From Taxillus chinensis (lineage: Eukaryota; Streptophyta; Magnoliopsida; Santalales; Loranthaceae), in the NCBI GenBank assembly GCA_023512835.1, contig CM042089.1, positions 55,485,427 to 55,549,426 on the forward strand: a stretch of 64,000 bases of DNA, read 5' to 3'. The notes beneath the pieces are model-generated. The model ran no database searches, was not told the origin of the DNA, and saw only the letters and a list, made by a program, of their open reading frames with translations. Position numbers and translations under genes: made by a program. Positions 45,491 to 57,084 of the stretch are shown here, piece after piece (the stretch's first letter is position 1; each line of letters opens with the position of its first letter).

Positions 45491-46904
45491 TGTTGGATCA
45501 ATCCTAAAATTTGGATGATGCAAATAAAATTCTATATAATTTGATCTGAGACTTTGGTTGTTTTATCTTAAGTTGTTGCAGAAGATATGATCTTAATCTG
45601 GACCTACACTCGTGGGAGCAAAGTTAAGGACAAGATACATAATCCTGATCCGAACAAGAGTGAGTGTTGTCAAACACTTGATAAATAATCAAGTCATACT
45701 TCATACAGAATAAGGATCATTTGTGCAGACTAATCACTTAAAACTACGGACTAAAGAATATGCGCCTAACATCTTAAAACGGACTAAGTCAAATAGTTGC
45801 GGAGTAAGAATCCTAGTCTACAAGTTACACGGAGTTAAATAAAGTCTTCGGGGAATTAAAAAGCTAAGTCTTCCACTCAAGCGGACTAAGGAAACTAGAC
45901 ATGGAATATGGATCCGAGTCTTGCATAGATGCGGAGTAAGGAAGTACTTGTGCGGAATAAGGACCCGAGTCCTTTGTTCGAATGGAGTAAGGAAACTAGA
46001 TGCAGAGTAAGGAATCCGAACCAGTTACTCATGCGGAGTAAGGATGTGCTGATACGGATTAAGTCATCCAGTCCTTTTAACTCATGTGGAGTAAGGAAGC
46101 ACTGATACGGAGTAAGCTCTCCAGACTTCTCGTTCATACAGAGAAAGAAAGCGCTGATACGGAATAAGGATTCCAGTACTAAACTAACACGGAGTAAGCA
46201 ACCAATGATACGGAGTAAAGATCCGAGCTTCATTAACACGGAGTAAGGAATTTTACATCGGATTAAGTAGACGCTACTTGAACTTATCTCTTCGCATTCA
46301 AAGTCACCAGCTCGTTGTGTCACGATGTAAGACAAACTCATCGATAATCTTAAGCATCTTACATGTGGATCACATGAATATGTGGACACAACTTTAATTA
46401 CACTTGGGCACTCACAAGACACTTATGTTTTACAAACCCAAGACCTTGAGCTCCACATCCGCAGCATTCAAGGAAGAGAGAATTCCGAGGAACAGTCAAT
46501 ACTGCACATAGTCTGGAAGAACAAGTTCCAAGATTGTCTCTCAAGGATATTTATATATATATTGTAACACTTGTACATTAAAGGTGTGTTGAAGATAGTT
46601 GATGTTTGAGAGTCTGATATAAGTGTGTATGTACAAGAGCTCATCAAGAATATAGAGGCTAGTATGTGAGTCTTTTGTAACAATATGTAAGAGAGTTGTA
46701 AGAGTAGATCGAAAAGCTTTACAAGCTTTAATCTTCTTCTATTTTGTTATATTTATCAGTTGATGATAAAATAAAATACTTCCACTACTGGTTATCTTTC
46801 GCATTGATTATTTCTTTTAACCAATTAAGTGTTGTGCCAAAGAGTAAGAAAAGATTTTAGAGAAGAGCCTATTCACCCCCCCCCCTTTAGGCTCCCAGGG
46901 AGCA
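45491..46904 (+). repeat. 5' LTR of the Copia element
   Basis: It starts TGTTGGATCA and ends near AGCA at 46904, five bases before the primer site, about 1.4 kb. TATA-like TTTATATATATATTG lies at 46549-46563. The U5 end has the Copia-typical ATTCACCCCCCC stretch. The exact right end is inferred because no 3' LTR is available for comparison. Confidence 0.7.
45770..46270 (+). repeat. Dispersed CGGAGTAAGGA motif cluster in the Copia LTR
   Basis: About 15 variants of (A/G)CGGAGTAAGGA occur at irregular 20-45 bp spacing, often preceded by CTGATA or CATG. They lie upstream of the TATA box, so they look like an array of U3 control elements or an eroded tandem repeat. Confidence 0.75.
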
Positions 46905-46909
46905 ATAAG

Positions 46910-46921
46910 TGGTATCAGAAC
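46910..46921 (+). other. Primer-binding site of the Copia element
   Basis: TGGTATCAGAAC, one base different from the initiator-Met tRNA site TGGTATCAGAGC that is usual for Copia. Confidence 0.8.
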
Positions 46922-46968
46922 AAGTTTTACCTACGCAAAGTAGAGATCCCACTCTTTCTGTCTCTCAA

Positions 46969-48979
46969 CGATGGCCGAAGAAAGCAGCATGTTATTCAAC
47001 ACTCGCCTTAACTCCGGAGGTGCACAAGAGCCCCTCCCCAATCAAAGCAGCGGTGAAAATGTTGATCCACCTCAACTTGCTGCCGCCTGCTCCTCAACCA
47101 CGGAGTTCTGGTTTCACTCTGACCGAACCGCTAAAATTCACACCTGAGCTTTTCTCCCAGTGGAAAGCTCGCATGAGAATGTTCATGGTTTGTCATGATC
47201 ATCTCATGTGGCCGTGTCTTCATTAGGAGCTACTAATTCCGATGACTATCGGAGAACATGGAGTTAGAAGGCCGAAGACGGATGCTGAACTTACCCATGA
47301 TGAAAGAGCCTGGCAATGTGCTAACGAAAAAGCTCTGGCATATGTTACATCGTCTTTGGACTCCGAAGCTTTCACGGACATCTAGGGCCGCACAACATCA
47401 AAAGGCGTGCGGGATAAGGCGACAATCCTCTATAAGGGAAGTCAGTCCCAAATGCGGAACATCATCGTGTCTCTAGAGCGGAACTTTGAGAGCTTTAATC
47501 ATAAACCTGGCGAATCCCTTGAGATCATCTATCGAAAATTCGGCAAGCTCATCCTTGAGCTAAAAGTGTCAATAAGCACTATACTCAATCTCAAATCAAT
47601 GACAAGTTTTTTCGCTCCTTACCTGGGATCGCTACTACTCCAAGCAACACCAGGATGCAAGCCGACAAGAACGGCGGTATGTTCCCGTTGAAGAACTATA
47701 CGGAGAGCTACGGACTCATGAGGTCAGGTTCAAATACTCTAACCGGGATGAGAAAATAGCTCGGAAAAAAAAGGGGTAGCTTTCAAAGCTACGGAGTGTC
47801 ACAGCATACTGCGGAATGATGATACGAAAGAGTCAGAGAACTCTGACTCTGAAGCTGAAGAAGAAATAGCTCTTCTGGTCAAATCCTTCGAGCGATTCTG
47901 CGGAAAAGAAGAAAAGGATTCGGAAGAGGCTCCTCATCATCATCCCGAAGGAAGGAGCGATCGGAGTCGAGTTCCCAAGAATACTACAATTGTGGGAAAT
48001 CCAATCAAAGTCAGGCGATAAAAATGACAAGGTTAAACCTCGACGCTCCACCTCCGAGAGCAGCAAGGACAAGAGGAACGCATTCATCACAAAGTACATC
48101 AGTAGCTCGGAAGAAGAGGAGGAATCCAGTGATGATGAGCCAATCCCAAAGCCAAACATTTGCCTCATGGCAAATACTGAGGTACCTTTTATCTTTGAGC
48201 TCATGAGTAAATTAGAATCTCTTACTGCTGAACGTGATCATTAAAAGAATGAGAGATAAATAATTACTCAAATGTACAAAGATATGGAAAGTCAGGCTAC
48301 ACGTCTAGAGTTTACTATTGCAAGACTTGAAAAAGATATAGCTGACTTTCGGACTAAAGAGGTTTGGTATCACGATCTTAGAGTTGAAAATCATTTGTCG
48401 AATACCAACCTAACTGACCTAACTATAAATCTTAAAAGACTCAAAAATAAACTGGAAAAGGAAAAAGAAATAAATCATAAGTGGCTAAATCCGAGGGAAA
48501 TAGCTTCTACGTTTAAGACTAATCCGGATGACGTTCGAGTTAAACCTGGCCTTGGCCCTGAACCATCAACCTCCACACAAGCTGCTGAGTGTCCTCCGGA
48601 TTTCATTTCGAAACTAACCAAGCTATATCTTGTTAGTACATTTAAACCGTTGGATGGTTTCATTTTAGGTGGCACCATAGTCTATGATTTTGGAAGTGAG
48701 GCTGTTACTGCTGTTCCTGAAGTAGTAGCACCCGTACCTAACGATGAAGGTAAGGCTGCTGTAGTTAAAGCCGAAATTGTAGCACCCAGAAAGAAAGGAA
48801 AGGCTAAGGCTGACGCATCTAAGGCCAAGAGCGCGTCATCCAATCGTAAAGGATTAGGCCATAGGGATCAGTGTAGAAAACCTGTAAAATCTAAGAAACC
48901 AGTATCCCCTGTTTGTTCTCCACCTTATAGTGTCTGTTCCATCTGTAGAGAAATAAGTCATTATCACTATAAATGTTGA
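46969..48979 (+). pseudogene. Copia gag remnant with coiled-coil C-terminus
   Basis: The frame beginning ATGGCCGAAGAAAGC at 46969 soon shifts. Other frames then carry PLKFTPELFSQWKARMRMFM (gag N-domain), ECANEKAL-like and LERNFESFNHKPGESLEIIYRKF (UBN2-type gag core, about 47400-47580). Near 47975-48000 the string YYNCGKSNQSQ is a degraded zinc knuckle. A long open part (48272-48979) is coiled-coil rich (TRLEFTIARLEKDIADF, LKRLKNKLEKEKEINHKW) and ends with a second Cys/His string (CSICREISHYHYKC). At least six frameshifts or stops are present. Confidence 0.75.
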
Positions 48980-49258
48980 AGTTTATCTGATAACTAGCTC
49001 GGTAATCAAGTTCATATTAATAGAGATCAGTTCATCATAAAGGTTTTCTCAAGCAAATCAAAATCTAAATCTCAAAGGAGTAACTCTCCCAAGAAAACCA
49101 AAATAAAAGAAACAAATGACACTAACAAAGTTAAATCAACTTGGAAAGTTAAAGTTCCTAACAAAGTAAAATCCGGAACTGTTGACACTTGCTGTTTTCT
49201 CTAACCGCCCGAAACAAGTTAGGGCACCAAAAGTGTAAATTGTTGTCTTGTAGGAGCA

Positions 49259-51638
49259 TCTCCGGAATGCATTGCCGGATCACTTGAAGTTAAGGATCAA
49301 TTGAAGCAGTGGATCCTCGATAGTGGATGCTCCAAACATATGATGGGTGATCAGTCTTTGCTTGTTGAAGTTACTGACAAACGAGGCCCATCCGTATCAT
49401 ATGGCGACAACATCAAAGGTTAGATTGTGGGGTATGTCACTTTAACCAACGGCAAAATCTGCTGAGTGTCAGTAATTTATGTGACAAAGGGTTCACTATT
49501 TCCTTTATGTCCAGCACCTGCACAGTTAGGGAAAACTTATCCAGAGATGTTAAGTTATCTGGATTAAGAGATGAGGACATATACTTAGTGGTCTTAAGAA
49601 ATAATTATTCTGACCTTGTATGCTTCCTCACTAAAACATCAGATGAAGAAAGTTGGCTATGGCACAAACGTTGCGCACATTTAAATTTTAAAACTTTGTC
49701 TAAATTAGCGTCCCTTGACTTATTAAATGGCCTATCTAGACATAAATTCTCCAGAGACTCTCTGTTGAGAATGCCAACTTGGCAAGCAGACCAAGCATAG
49801 CTTTAAAAGCAAATCAGTTAATTCAATAGCTACTCCGCTATAACTTCTTCATATGGACCTTTGTGGTCCCATTTCTATTGCTTCTCTTGCTAGTGCAAGA
49901 TATACCTTTATGGTTATCGATGACTTCACCAGGTATACATGGGTGAGGTTCCTGAAATTAAAGGATCAAACCTTTGAACATCTAGTAGATCTCTTCAATT
50001 GGATAAGCAATTCACAAGGACTAAGCATTAAATGCATCAGGAGTGATCATGGTACGGAGTTTGACTTTTCCGATATGAGATCCTATTGTTCTGAATAGGG
50101 CATTTAGCATGACTTTTCTGCGCCCAAGACTCCATAACAAAATGGAGTTGTTGAGCGTAAGAATCACACGTTAGTCGGAGCTGGTAGATCAATGTTAGCA
50201 GGGGCAAAGCTTCCTCTCAGTCTATGGGCTGAAGCTATGTCCACTGGATGCTATGTTCATAACAGAACTCTTATCAACAAGGTTACCATGAAAACACCCT
50301 ATGAAATGTGGAGAGACAGGAAGTCATCAATCTCTCATTTCAAGGCTTTTGGGTGTGTTTGCTACGTGTTAAACAACGACAAAGAGGCTCGGAGTAAATT
50401 TGAGCCAAAATACGATGATGAGATCTTTGTCGGATATTGTTTATATAGCAAGGCTTATCATATTTTTCAACAGAAAACGTGTAATAATTGAAGAATCTAT
50501 CAATGTTGATTTTGATGAATCTAACCTTGACTAATCAAGTGTAGGATCTTCAAATCCAATCGTGCCGGATCATATGGACAACACGATTGACTATTCTCAA
50601 TTCAGACATGCTCCTGCCACAACTCCTGATGAATCACCTAGTACCAACGAAGCAACAAGAAATGCTACTGATGATGCCTCAGAAGATTTGGACTCAGGAC
50701 TTCCACTCAACTCCGGACAAATTGTTATGGATATTCATAATACTGGAGAACCTTCAAGTCCATCTGGACCAGTTAATACTGAAAGCCACAGTGCCGAAGA
50801 ACCTCCAAGTTCTTCCAGAACTGTTCATCATGCGGATACAACTGGCCCGGAAGAAGCTCAACCAACCGATATACAAGATCTATCCGATCTGGCAGAGCTT
50901 CAAATCATTAACTACTTATCACCACTTGCGCAAAACTACAGGTGGACTCGGAACCACCCATCAGATCAAGTGATTGCTGATCCTACTGTTAGAGTAAGAA
51001 TGAGGGCAGCCACTTCCAACTCGTGCCTCTACTCATGTTTTCTATCACAGATAGAGCCAAAGGTGGTGGATGAAGCCTTTCAGGATTCAAACTGGATAGA
51101 TGCTATGCAAGAAGAGCTCAATCAGTTCAAAAGGAATGACGTGTGGACTTTACTACCAAGGCCGAGGTCGCAATAAGTCATTGGAGTTAAATGGGTGTTT
51201 CAGAACAAATTAGATACTCATGGAACAGTAATCCGGAACAAAGCATGACTGGTAGCCAAAGGATATCGTCAAGATGAAGGCATTGATTATAACGAAACCT
51301 TTGCTCCAGTAGCAAGACTTGAGGCAATCCGAATGTTCCTGGCGTACGCTTCATATGAAAACTTCATAGTTTATCAAATGGACATCAAAAGCGCTTTTCT
51401 TAATGGAGATCTTTAAGAGGAGGTTTATATTGAACAACCTCCGAGCTTCGTTGAACACAAAGCTGAACATATGGTATATAAACTATGGAAAGCTTTGTAC
51501 GGATTGAAGCAAGCTCCAAGAGCCTGGTATGACACACTGTCAGAATTCTTGCTCGAACATAATTTCAAAAAAGGGAAAATAGACACCACACTATTTCTAC
51601 GAAAGGAGAAAGATCATTCTCTGATCATACAAATCTAC
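49259..51638 (+). pseudogene. Copia pol remnant: PR, integrase, partial RT
   Basis: PR: ILDSGCSKHMMG, with catalytic Asp at 49319-49321. GAG-pre-integrase: ESWLWHKRCAHLN (about 49650). IN: DLCGPI, FMVIDDFTRYTWV, a DHGTEF catalytic block (about 50045) and NGVVERKNHT with the Glu, then a Pro/Ser-rich linker. [44 protein letters not shown] and LYGLKQAPRAWYD, ending before the YxDD box. In-frame stops occur near 49424, 49465, 50096 and 51416. It is a relic cut by the next element. Confidence 0.88.
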
Positions 51639-53384
51639 TATAATGACCCGTGTTTGGGGTTTCGGTAGTTAACCATGTGATGGAGTGCACATCGAGAGAT
51701 GTGAATATCAGTATGATGACGTGTGTGTCAAATAGAGAGTTCTGACTGAGTGGGACCGATTCGGAGAGAAGGGAGAAAGCAAAATTGACGATCCGGAGCT
51801 CAAATCGACCAAAGTCGAGGTAAGGATTTGTTCTTCTCACTCCTATGTTATTGATTATGCTTGCTAGAGTAGTTAAAACATGTGATTTAACTCCCAATTC
51901 GTGGAATTGGAAGTATAAACCCTAGAGTTTGAGAAACTCGATTTATGTTGTTTTGGTATGAATGGATGTTGTTTTGGTAGCCTAGGATGAGTTAGAAAGC
52001 CATGTGGGGGATGAAATAGTGCTTAAAAATGGAGATTTAACGGGTATAATTGGGTTTTGGGACGAAATCGGGAAGAATGCAGTCGACGATTCACGACTGG
52101 GGAATTACTCGAGGCTAGCGTCGAGCAGAGCTTCGAGTAGAGTGTCGAGCAGAGCATCGAGTAAGAGTGTTGAACATAGTTTTGAGTAGTCTCGAGCAGT
52201 TGGGTAGTGCATTTCTGGTACAGTTCCAGTTTCACTGGACTGGATCATTTACATTGTAACCATTATGCCTCTCCACATTTAAGTATACTTAAGTTACAAT
52301 GTAAATAAGGAAATACCCCCCATTTGGATTCAAAGAAAAATACTAGAAAATCAAATTCCTACTTCTTCAAAATATGAAAATTGGGATTTAGTGTAAAATC
52401 CCAGAAATATGCAGTTTTTCGTAGTTGTGACTTTTTGGAAAGTGGGGTTAGACCTCTCAGAAAAATCCCCAAAAATCAGATTATCTCAGTTATGGTATGA
52501 GGAGCCAATGCCAGGACTTTTTATTTCAAGAATATAGCTTCTATAAAAATCCTCTCTCTTGGTCAAGACATGAGGATAGAGTTGTGAACTCAAGTGGTCA
52601 TGTGGGCCTGTGAGGTTACCTTGGTAAGCCTAGGAGGCTACTATTGAGGGCCTGGGAAGTGAGAGGTGTTTAGAGCCTAAGAGGCTATTGTACCTGAGAG
52701 GTAATACTGTACCTAAGAGTTAAGGCCGGGCCTGAGGTAATACTATACATGAGAGGTAATGTACGGTAAAGGTAATAAAATATGGTGCCTGAGAGGTAAT
52801 GCTATGCTCGAGGGGCAATACGATGCCTGAGAGGCCATACTATGCCTGAGAGGCAATATTGTGCCTGAGAGGAAACGTTGTGTCTGAGAGCCATACTATG
52901 CCTAAGAGGTAATGTACCTGAGAGGTAATATAGTAATGTACCTGAGAGGTAATAGAAAATATTGTGCCTGGGAGGCAATGCTGTGCCCGAGGGGAAATAC
53001 AATGTTTGAGAGGTCACACTATTCCTGAGAGGAAATACTGTGTACAAGACTGAGCCTAGTGAGGCTGTGTGACGAAACTATTGTGGCTGGTTTGATGTTA
53101 TGGTTTGGGTCATGAGGGCTATGGTGTCAAAGGGGTGATGAGGGTGGTCGACACTGTGAGAGCCTCATGGTATGTTGATGGTTATGGTTATGGTTAGCTC
53201 GTATACTGTGTGGGACCTTTGGGTCTGTTGTAATATGTTATGCTCACTTGTGTTGGACCCCATTTTGTTCGGGTTGGACATACTAACCCCATTTGGTGTA
53301 TATACCTTTTTGCCCATGCTATATACCTTGTTGAGCAGGTCCACAATGATCGCATACTTCCAAGGAATGGTTTCTGCTACAAGT
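51639..53384 (+). mobile_element. Tekay-like LTR fragment interrupting the Copia RT
   Basis: It begins TATAATGACCCGTG, one base from the TGTAATGACCC start of the LARD LTRs, exactly where Copia RT stops. It contains a GCCTGAGAGGCAAT-type minisatellite at the same place as the LTR minisatellites of that superfamily, and a U5-like stretch near 53230-53340. No primer site, interior or matching TSD is found. The right edge, against the Ogre-like LTR, is uncertain by a few hundred bases. Confidence 0.55.
52640..53045 (+). repeat. GCCTGAGAGGCAATACT minisatellite, ~18 diverged units
   Basis: Units of 16-25 bp around CCTGAGAGGTAAT, many imperfect. The word CCTGAGAGG also appears in the repeat at 61411-61590, so this array and the Tekay-like one probably share an origin. 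Confidence 0.75.
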
Positions 53385-55359
53385 CCTTGAAGCGCCCCAA
53401 GACCAACACCAGGTGATAGAGGATGAAAATTGGAGACTAACGCACTTGACTAAGCTCAAATCGGACTTAAAATGAAGAAGTTATGGCCAAAACAACTTTC
53501 GTTGGAAAAAGTCAAACTTGCCAAAGACGGTCAATGCCCCTGGTCAAACTGTCCGAAAAAGTGATCATGCGAGACTCTCCAAAATGTCTATGTAGGCAAA
53601 TACGGGTCTTCCCAAACAATCCCTAAAAGGTCGTCCATTTTTGCATTATGGGTAAGGGTAAAAAGGTAATTAAAAGTTAAAAACAAAAAGGAGAGGGAGG
53701 AAAAGAAAAAAAAAAGAGAAGAAAAGGATCACGCCTGAGCCTCGTCCCAGTGAAAAAAAAAGAGAGACTGCTATCATCGTTGCAAAATACCTGCTACCAT
53801 TACGCCCCAGCAAAAAAAAAAAGAGAAAAAGAAAACAGAGAGGCACGAAAACCTGCTACCAGTTTCAATCATACCCAGCTGTCTGATCAAAAAAAAAAAA
53901 GAGGAAAAGTTCAGCTCCCAGACGAAAAGAAAACGCCCAAATTACACCCAAAAAAATACCCAGATTTTTCGCCCCAAATTCTCCCTGTTCCAAAATCAAA
54001 AAGCTACCCAGATTTTTCCCCTTTCAAGCTTCTTTTCCAAAAAGAAAAAAGGAGATCTCCTAGATTTTTTTCCCCTTTTACGAGTTTTCTTGCCCAAAGC
54101 AAAGAAAACTCTACCATCTTCAAACCCCCTCTCACGTTTTTCTGCCCAAAACCCCAAATAAAAATCCTCTCATCATTTGCTCTCAGTTCCAACACAAGAC
54201 TGCAGTCTCCATGATATATCCCATCTGATTTTCGTAATTACCGGATTTGGTGCTTTTTCAATCTGAAGAATAGCGGCGTAGACAGGATAACTCAAACGGA
54301 AGGCCGGTGTTGAAGTCATACCCAAACTAAAGTCAGTTCAATTTCTAATTCATTTGTATTTGTGTGTTTATTGCTTCTTAGCTTATTTATATCCCTACTT
54401 GATGTAAGCCATAGTATTTTGTTCTGTTTATGATTGTTGATACTGTTTATGTTGTAAAGTGTAGTAAAAAAAAAGAGGGACAAAAAATAGAGATATGAGG
54501 AAAAAAAAGAGTGAAAAAAAAGATGAAAAAGAGTGCTTTTATTTTTCTTTTGTGGATGTCACACTCACACACTCCACATCTATTTTGATATATGTGTTCC
54601 TATGTATTTTCAATTATTAAAACGCGTAGATTTAGGTTCAAAGCATTAAAAAACGCAAAAAAAAATAATAACAAAATGTATTCCACAAAATGTTTTTCTA
54701 AAAGGTCTTCTATAACATGTTTTTCTATAAAAAGTTTTCAAAGTTCAAAATGTCTCCTTTAAAAAAAAACAAAAACAAAAACAAACAAAAAAAAACAAAA
54801 CAGAATGTTTTCATGTTTTAAAACCAAAAAGAAAAGAAGAAAACCAAAATTAGTACTTCAATTTCTAAAACCAAAAAAAAAAAAAGAACACAAAAAAGGA
54901 CAAAAAAACAACAAAAAAAAAACAAAAAAAATGTATGTTTTCTAACCCAAGAAAAACCAAAAAATGGGGGAAAAGAAAAAAAATCATTTTCTAGGACCTC
55001 AATTTCTAAAATAAAACCAAAAGCCAAAACCAATCCCTAGAATCTCATTATCCACTTCAAACAAAAACCCAAAACCTTTTGGATTCCCTTTAGAAATTTA
55101 GGGTATAATCCATTTTCACTATAGCTTTAATAAATAACTTAGCTAAATAAAAATCATAGACTTTTTAGAAAATTTAACCCACTCATGGCAGTACAAATAA
55201 AATAAAAACCTCCTCCTCCTAAATTAGATACCAAAAGGGCGCTGTAAGGGTGCTAATCCTTCCCTACACGTAACCAACTCCCGAACCCTTCTCTGATGAC
55301 GCAGACCACACACTTGAAACAACTCAAAGTAGAGGGTATCCAACTGTACCCCAAAAACA
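53385..55359 (+). repeat. Ogre/Tat 5' LTR (left edge uncertain)
   Basis: The 3' part holds the Ogre-typical strings TAAGGGTGCTAATCCTTCCC and GTAACCAACTCCCGAACCC (about 55245-55290), and ends AAAAACA at 55359. 53700-55200 is A-rich and T-poor with many A runs. I see no protein in it; open frames there are low complexity (Lys/Pro). Confidence 0.6.
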
Positions 55360-55360
55360 G

Positions 55361-55375
55361 TTGGTGGCGTCTCTA
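55361..55375 (+). other. Probable primer-binding site of the Ogre-like element
   Basis: TTGGTGGCGTCTCTA directly after the LTR end. It resembles the TGGCGACTCC-type site of Ogre/Tat elements but is not identical, so the priming tRNA is left open. Confidence 0.55.
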
Positions 55376-55484
55376 AATTTTTTTTTTTACTATTGGTTTA
55401 TTCTTTATCCTGTCTGACTGTCTTGATATATATTAACCTGTCATCCTAACCTGTCATCATGCATAACACGACATTCATATAGGC

Positions 55485-56922
55485 ATGGCAACTTTCAGTC
55501 ATCTCCTAAAAGGCCCCCAGGACAAGGAGGCTGTCGCAGTGGTGGCCCAAGCATCTGGAGACATTCAACTTCGCCTTGGAGATTTTTTGCCAGGAGAAGC
55601 CCACAAGGTGGAACATGTTATCATAGATGATCAGCTGGACTACACTAAGGAGGTACAGACAATATGGAGGCAAGTGGTCAGACGAAAGGAAAAGCATATA
55701 CATACAACAGGTTTGGGGATTTGCTCCATGTGACCGAATTATCGGCCGATAAGGATATGCTTGGGGCAGCCATATATTTCTGGGAGCCTCGACTGCGGTG
55801 CTTTGACTTCAACGGCATAGATCTTGTTCCCACAATAGAAGAATACAGAAGATTATTGGATATCCCCATGGAAAACAAAATGAAGATCTATCTACCGGAG
55901 CCCAAAAGATCATGTCGAAGGGCCTTCGTTGAGATAATGGGAAAGCCAGTATGGGACTCACCGGCGGTCACAACCTATGGTGGGCAGGAATATCTTCCAT
56001 GGGCAACGATCAAAGAAATAATACAGATCGCAATGAAGCAGGGCACACAAACCGCTTACGCTAGCTATATATGGGCTAGTCATTTTCCTGAGGATACCGG
56101 CCCACATCGATGGAGCAATTGTAGATTTGGTCCAGCAGTGCTCAAAGGATGTAACCCTACTCCTGCTATCTTGGCCGAAACCATTCGATCTCTTACTTAT
56201 CTAAGGAGTAAAGGCTCGGGACAGTTCATGGGGTGCCTACCTCTCCTATGTACCTGGTTGCAAGGTCATTTCCCCTGTAGTGTTCATCGTTTTCCTGCGT
56301 TTATCAAGTACCAGCCACAACACTACTAGATATTCTACTCAGCAAGTGGAGCCTACCAAAAGACTTTGAAAGCTGGAAAAAAAAGTTGGAGAACCTCACA
56401 GAAGCTGACATTACCTGGACTGCTCCTTGGATGCCGGTGGTTTCCATGACATATAGCTGCGGGGACTACAATTGGGTTCCACTTTTAGGTCCCTGGGGAG
56501 GAACTGCATATGCACTACTGCAGGTTGGAAGACAAGTGGGGCGTCATCAGATTATCCCCATGCTATTTGGCATGGAAGAGTGTGACTTCACTTACAGCAG
56601 AACCATGCTCACAGAAGAAGGCAACAAGATGTATCAGGCATGGTCCACACCACACAAGATCCAACCCAACAGTTCAAAACCTGGTGTTTACCCCACATAC
56701 ATATCTTGGAGGGCACAACACAAGCCACAGCTAACTTCAGACATGAAGGCTATCCTCAAGGAGAATCAGACTTTAAGGCAGCAAATCCAGAGGCTAGAAG
56801 CATCATTAGAAGGAGCTCTTCAGAGGTTGCAGCTGAGGGAAAAACAAATAGAGACCATATTGAAACAGAGGGAGGAAGCAGGTGAGCGACCACCCCAGAG
56901 GAAGAGGCGCCGTGCTACTTAG
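55485..56922 (+). pseudogene. Ogre ORF1, plant-mobile-domain-like protein
   Basis: It starts ATG at 55485 (MATFSHLLKGPQDKE). A frameshift near 55700-55720 passes to the frame with FGDLLHVTELSADKDMLGA, AIYFWEPRLRCFDF and DLVPTIEEYRRLLDIP. This is the pattern of the domain (DUF7745, related to plant mobile domains) found upstream of gag in Ogre/Tat elements. A second shift near 56310-56330 leads to WTAPWMPVVSMTYSCGDYNWVPLLG and a C-terminal coiled coil with a basic tail (PPQRKRRRAT) ending at 56922. Function is unknown. The basic tail could be a nuclear signal or nucleic-acid contact. Confidence 0.75.
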
Positions 56923-57084
56923 GAGATGACTGGAAGAGTGCTTTAAGATCATGTAGCACTAGCCTTCATTTTACATGGCATTTCAGCATTGAATGTTTGT
57001 ATTGTGTGTTTGGTTTGTAATAAAGTTGTTTGTTTTTCTAACCCTCCGCATATACATTCCATGCATACATGCATATCAAATAAA

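Larger units (their letters stand above)
45491..51638 (+). mobile_element. Ty1/Copia element, decayed, cut inside RT
   Basis: 5' LTR, primer site, gag, PR, IN and the first half of RT are in Copia order (IN before RT). The element stops at 51638, just after the RT string SLIIQIY, where a Tekay-like LTR begins. The YxDD box, RNase H and 3' LTR are missing from the window. Stops and frameshifts occur throughout. The motif KGKIDTTLFL and the long C-terminal gag coiled coil suggest the Sire/Tork side of Copia, but I am not sure. Confidence 0.85.

Noticed and set aside
53750..54214. 154-codon Lys/Pro-rich frame
   Set aside because: Low-complexity A-rich LTR sequence of the Ogre-like element with no domain.
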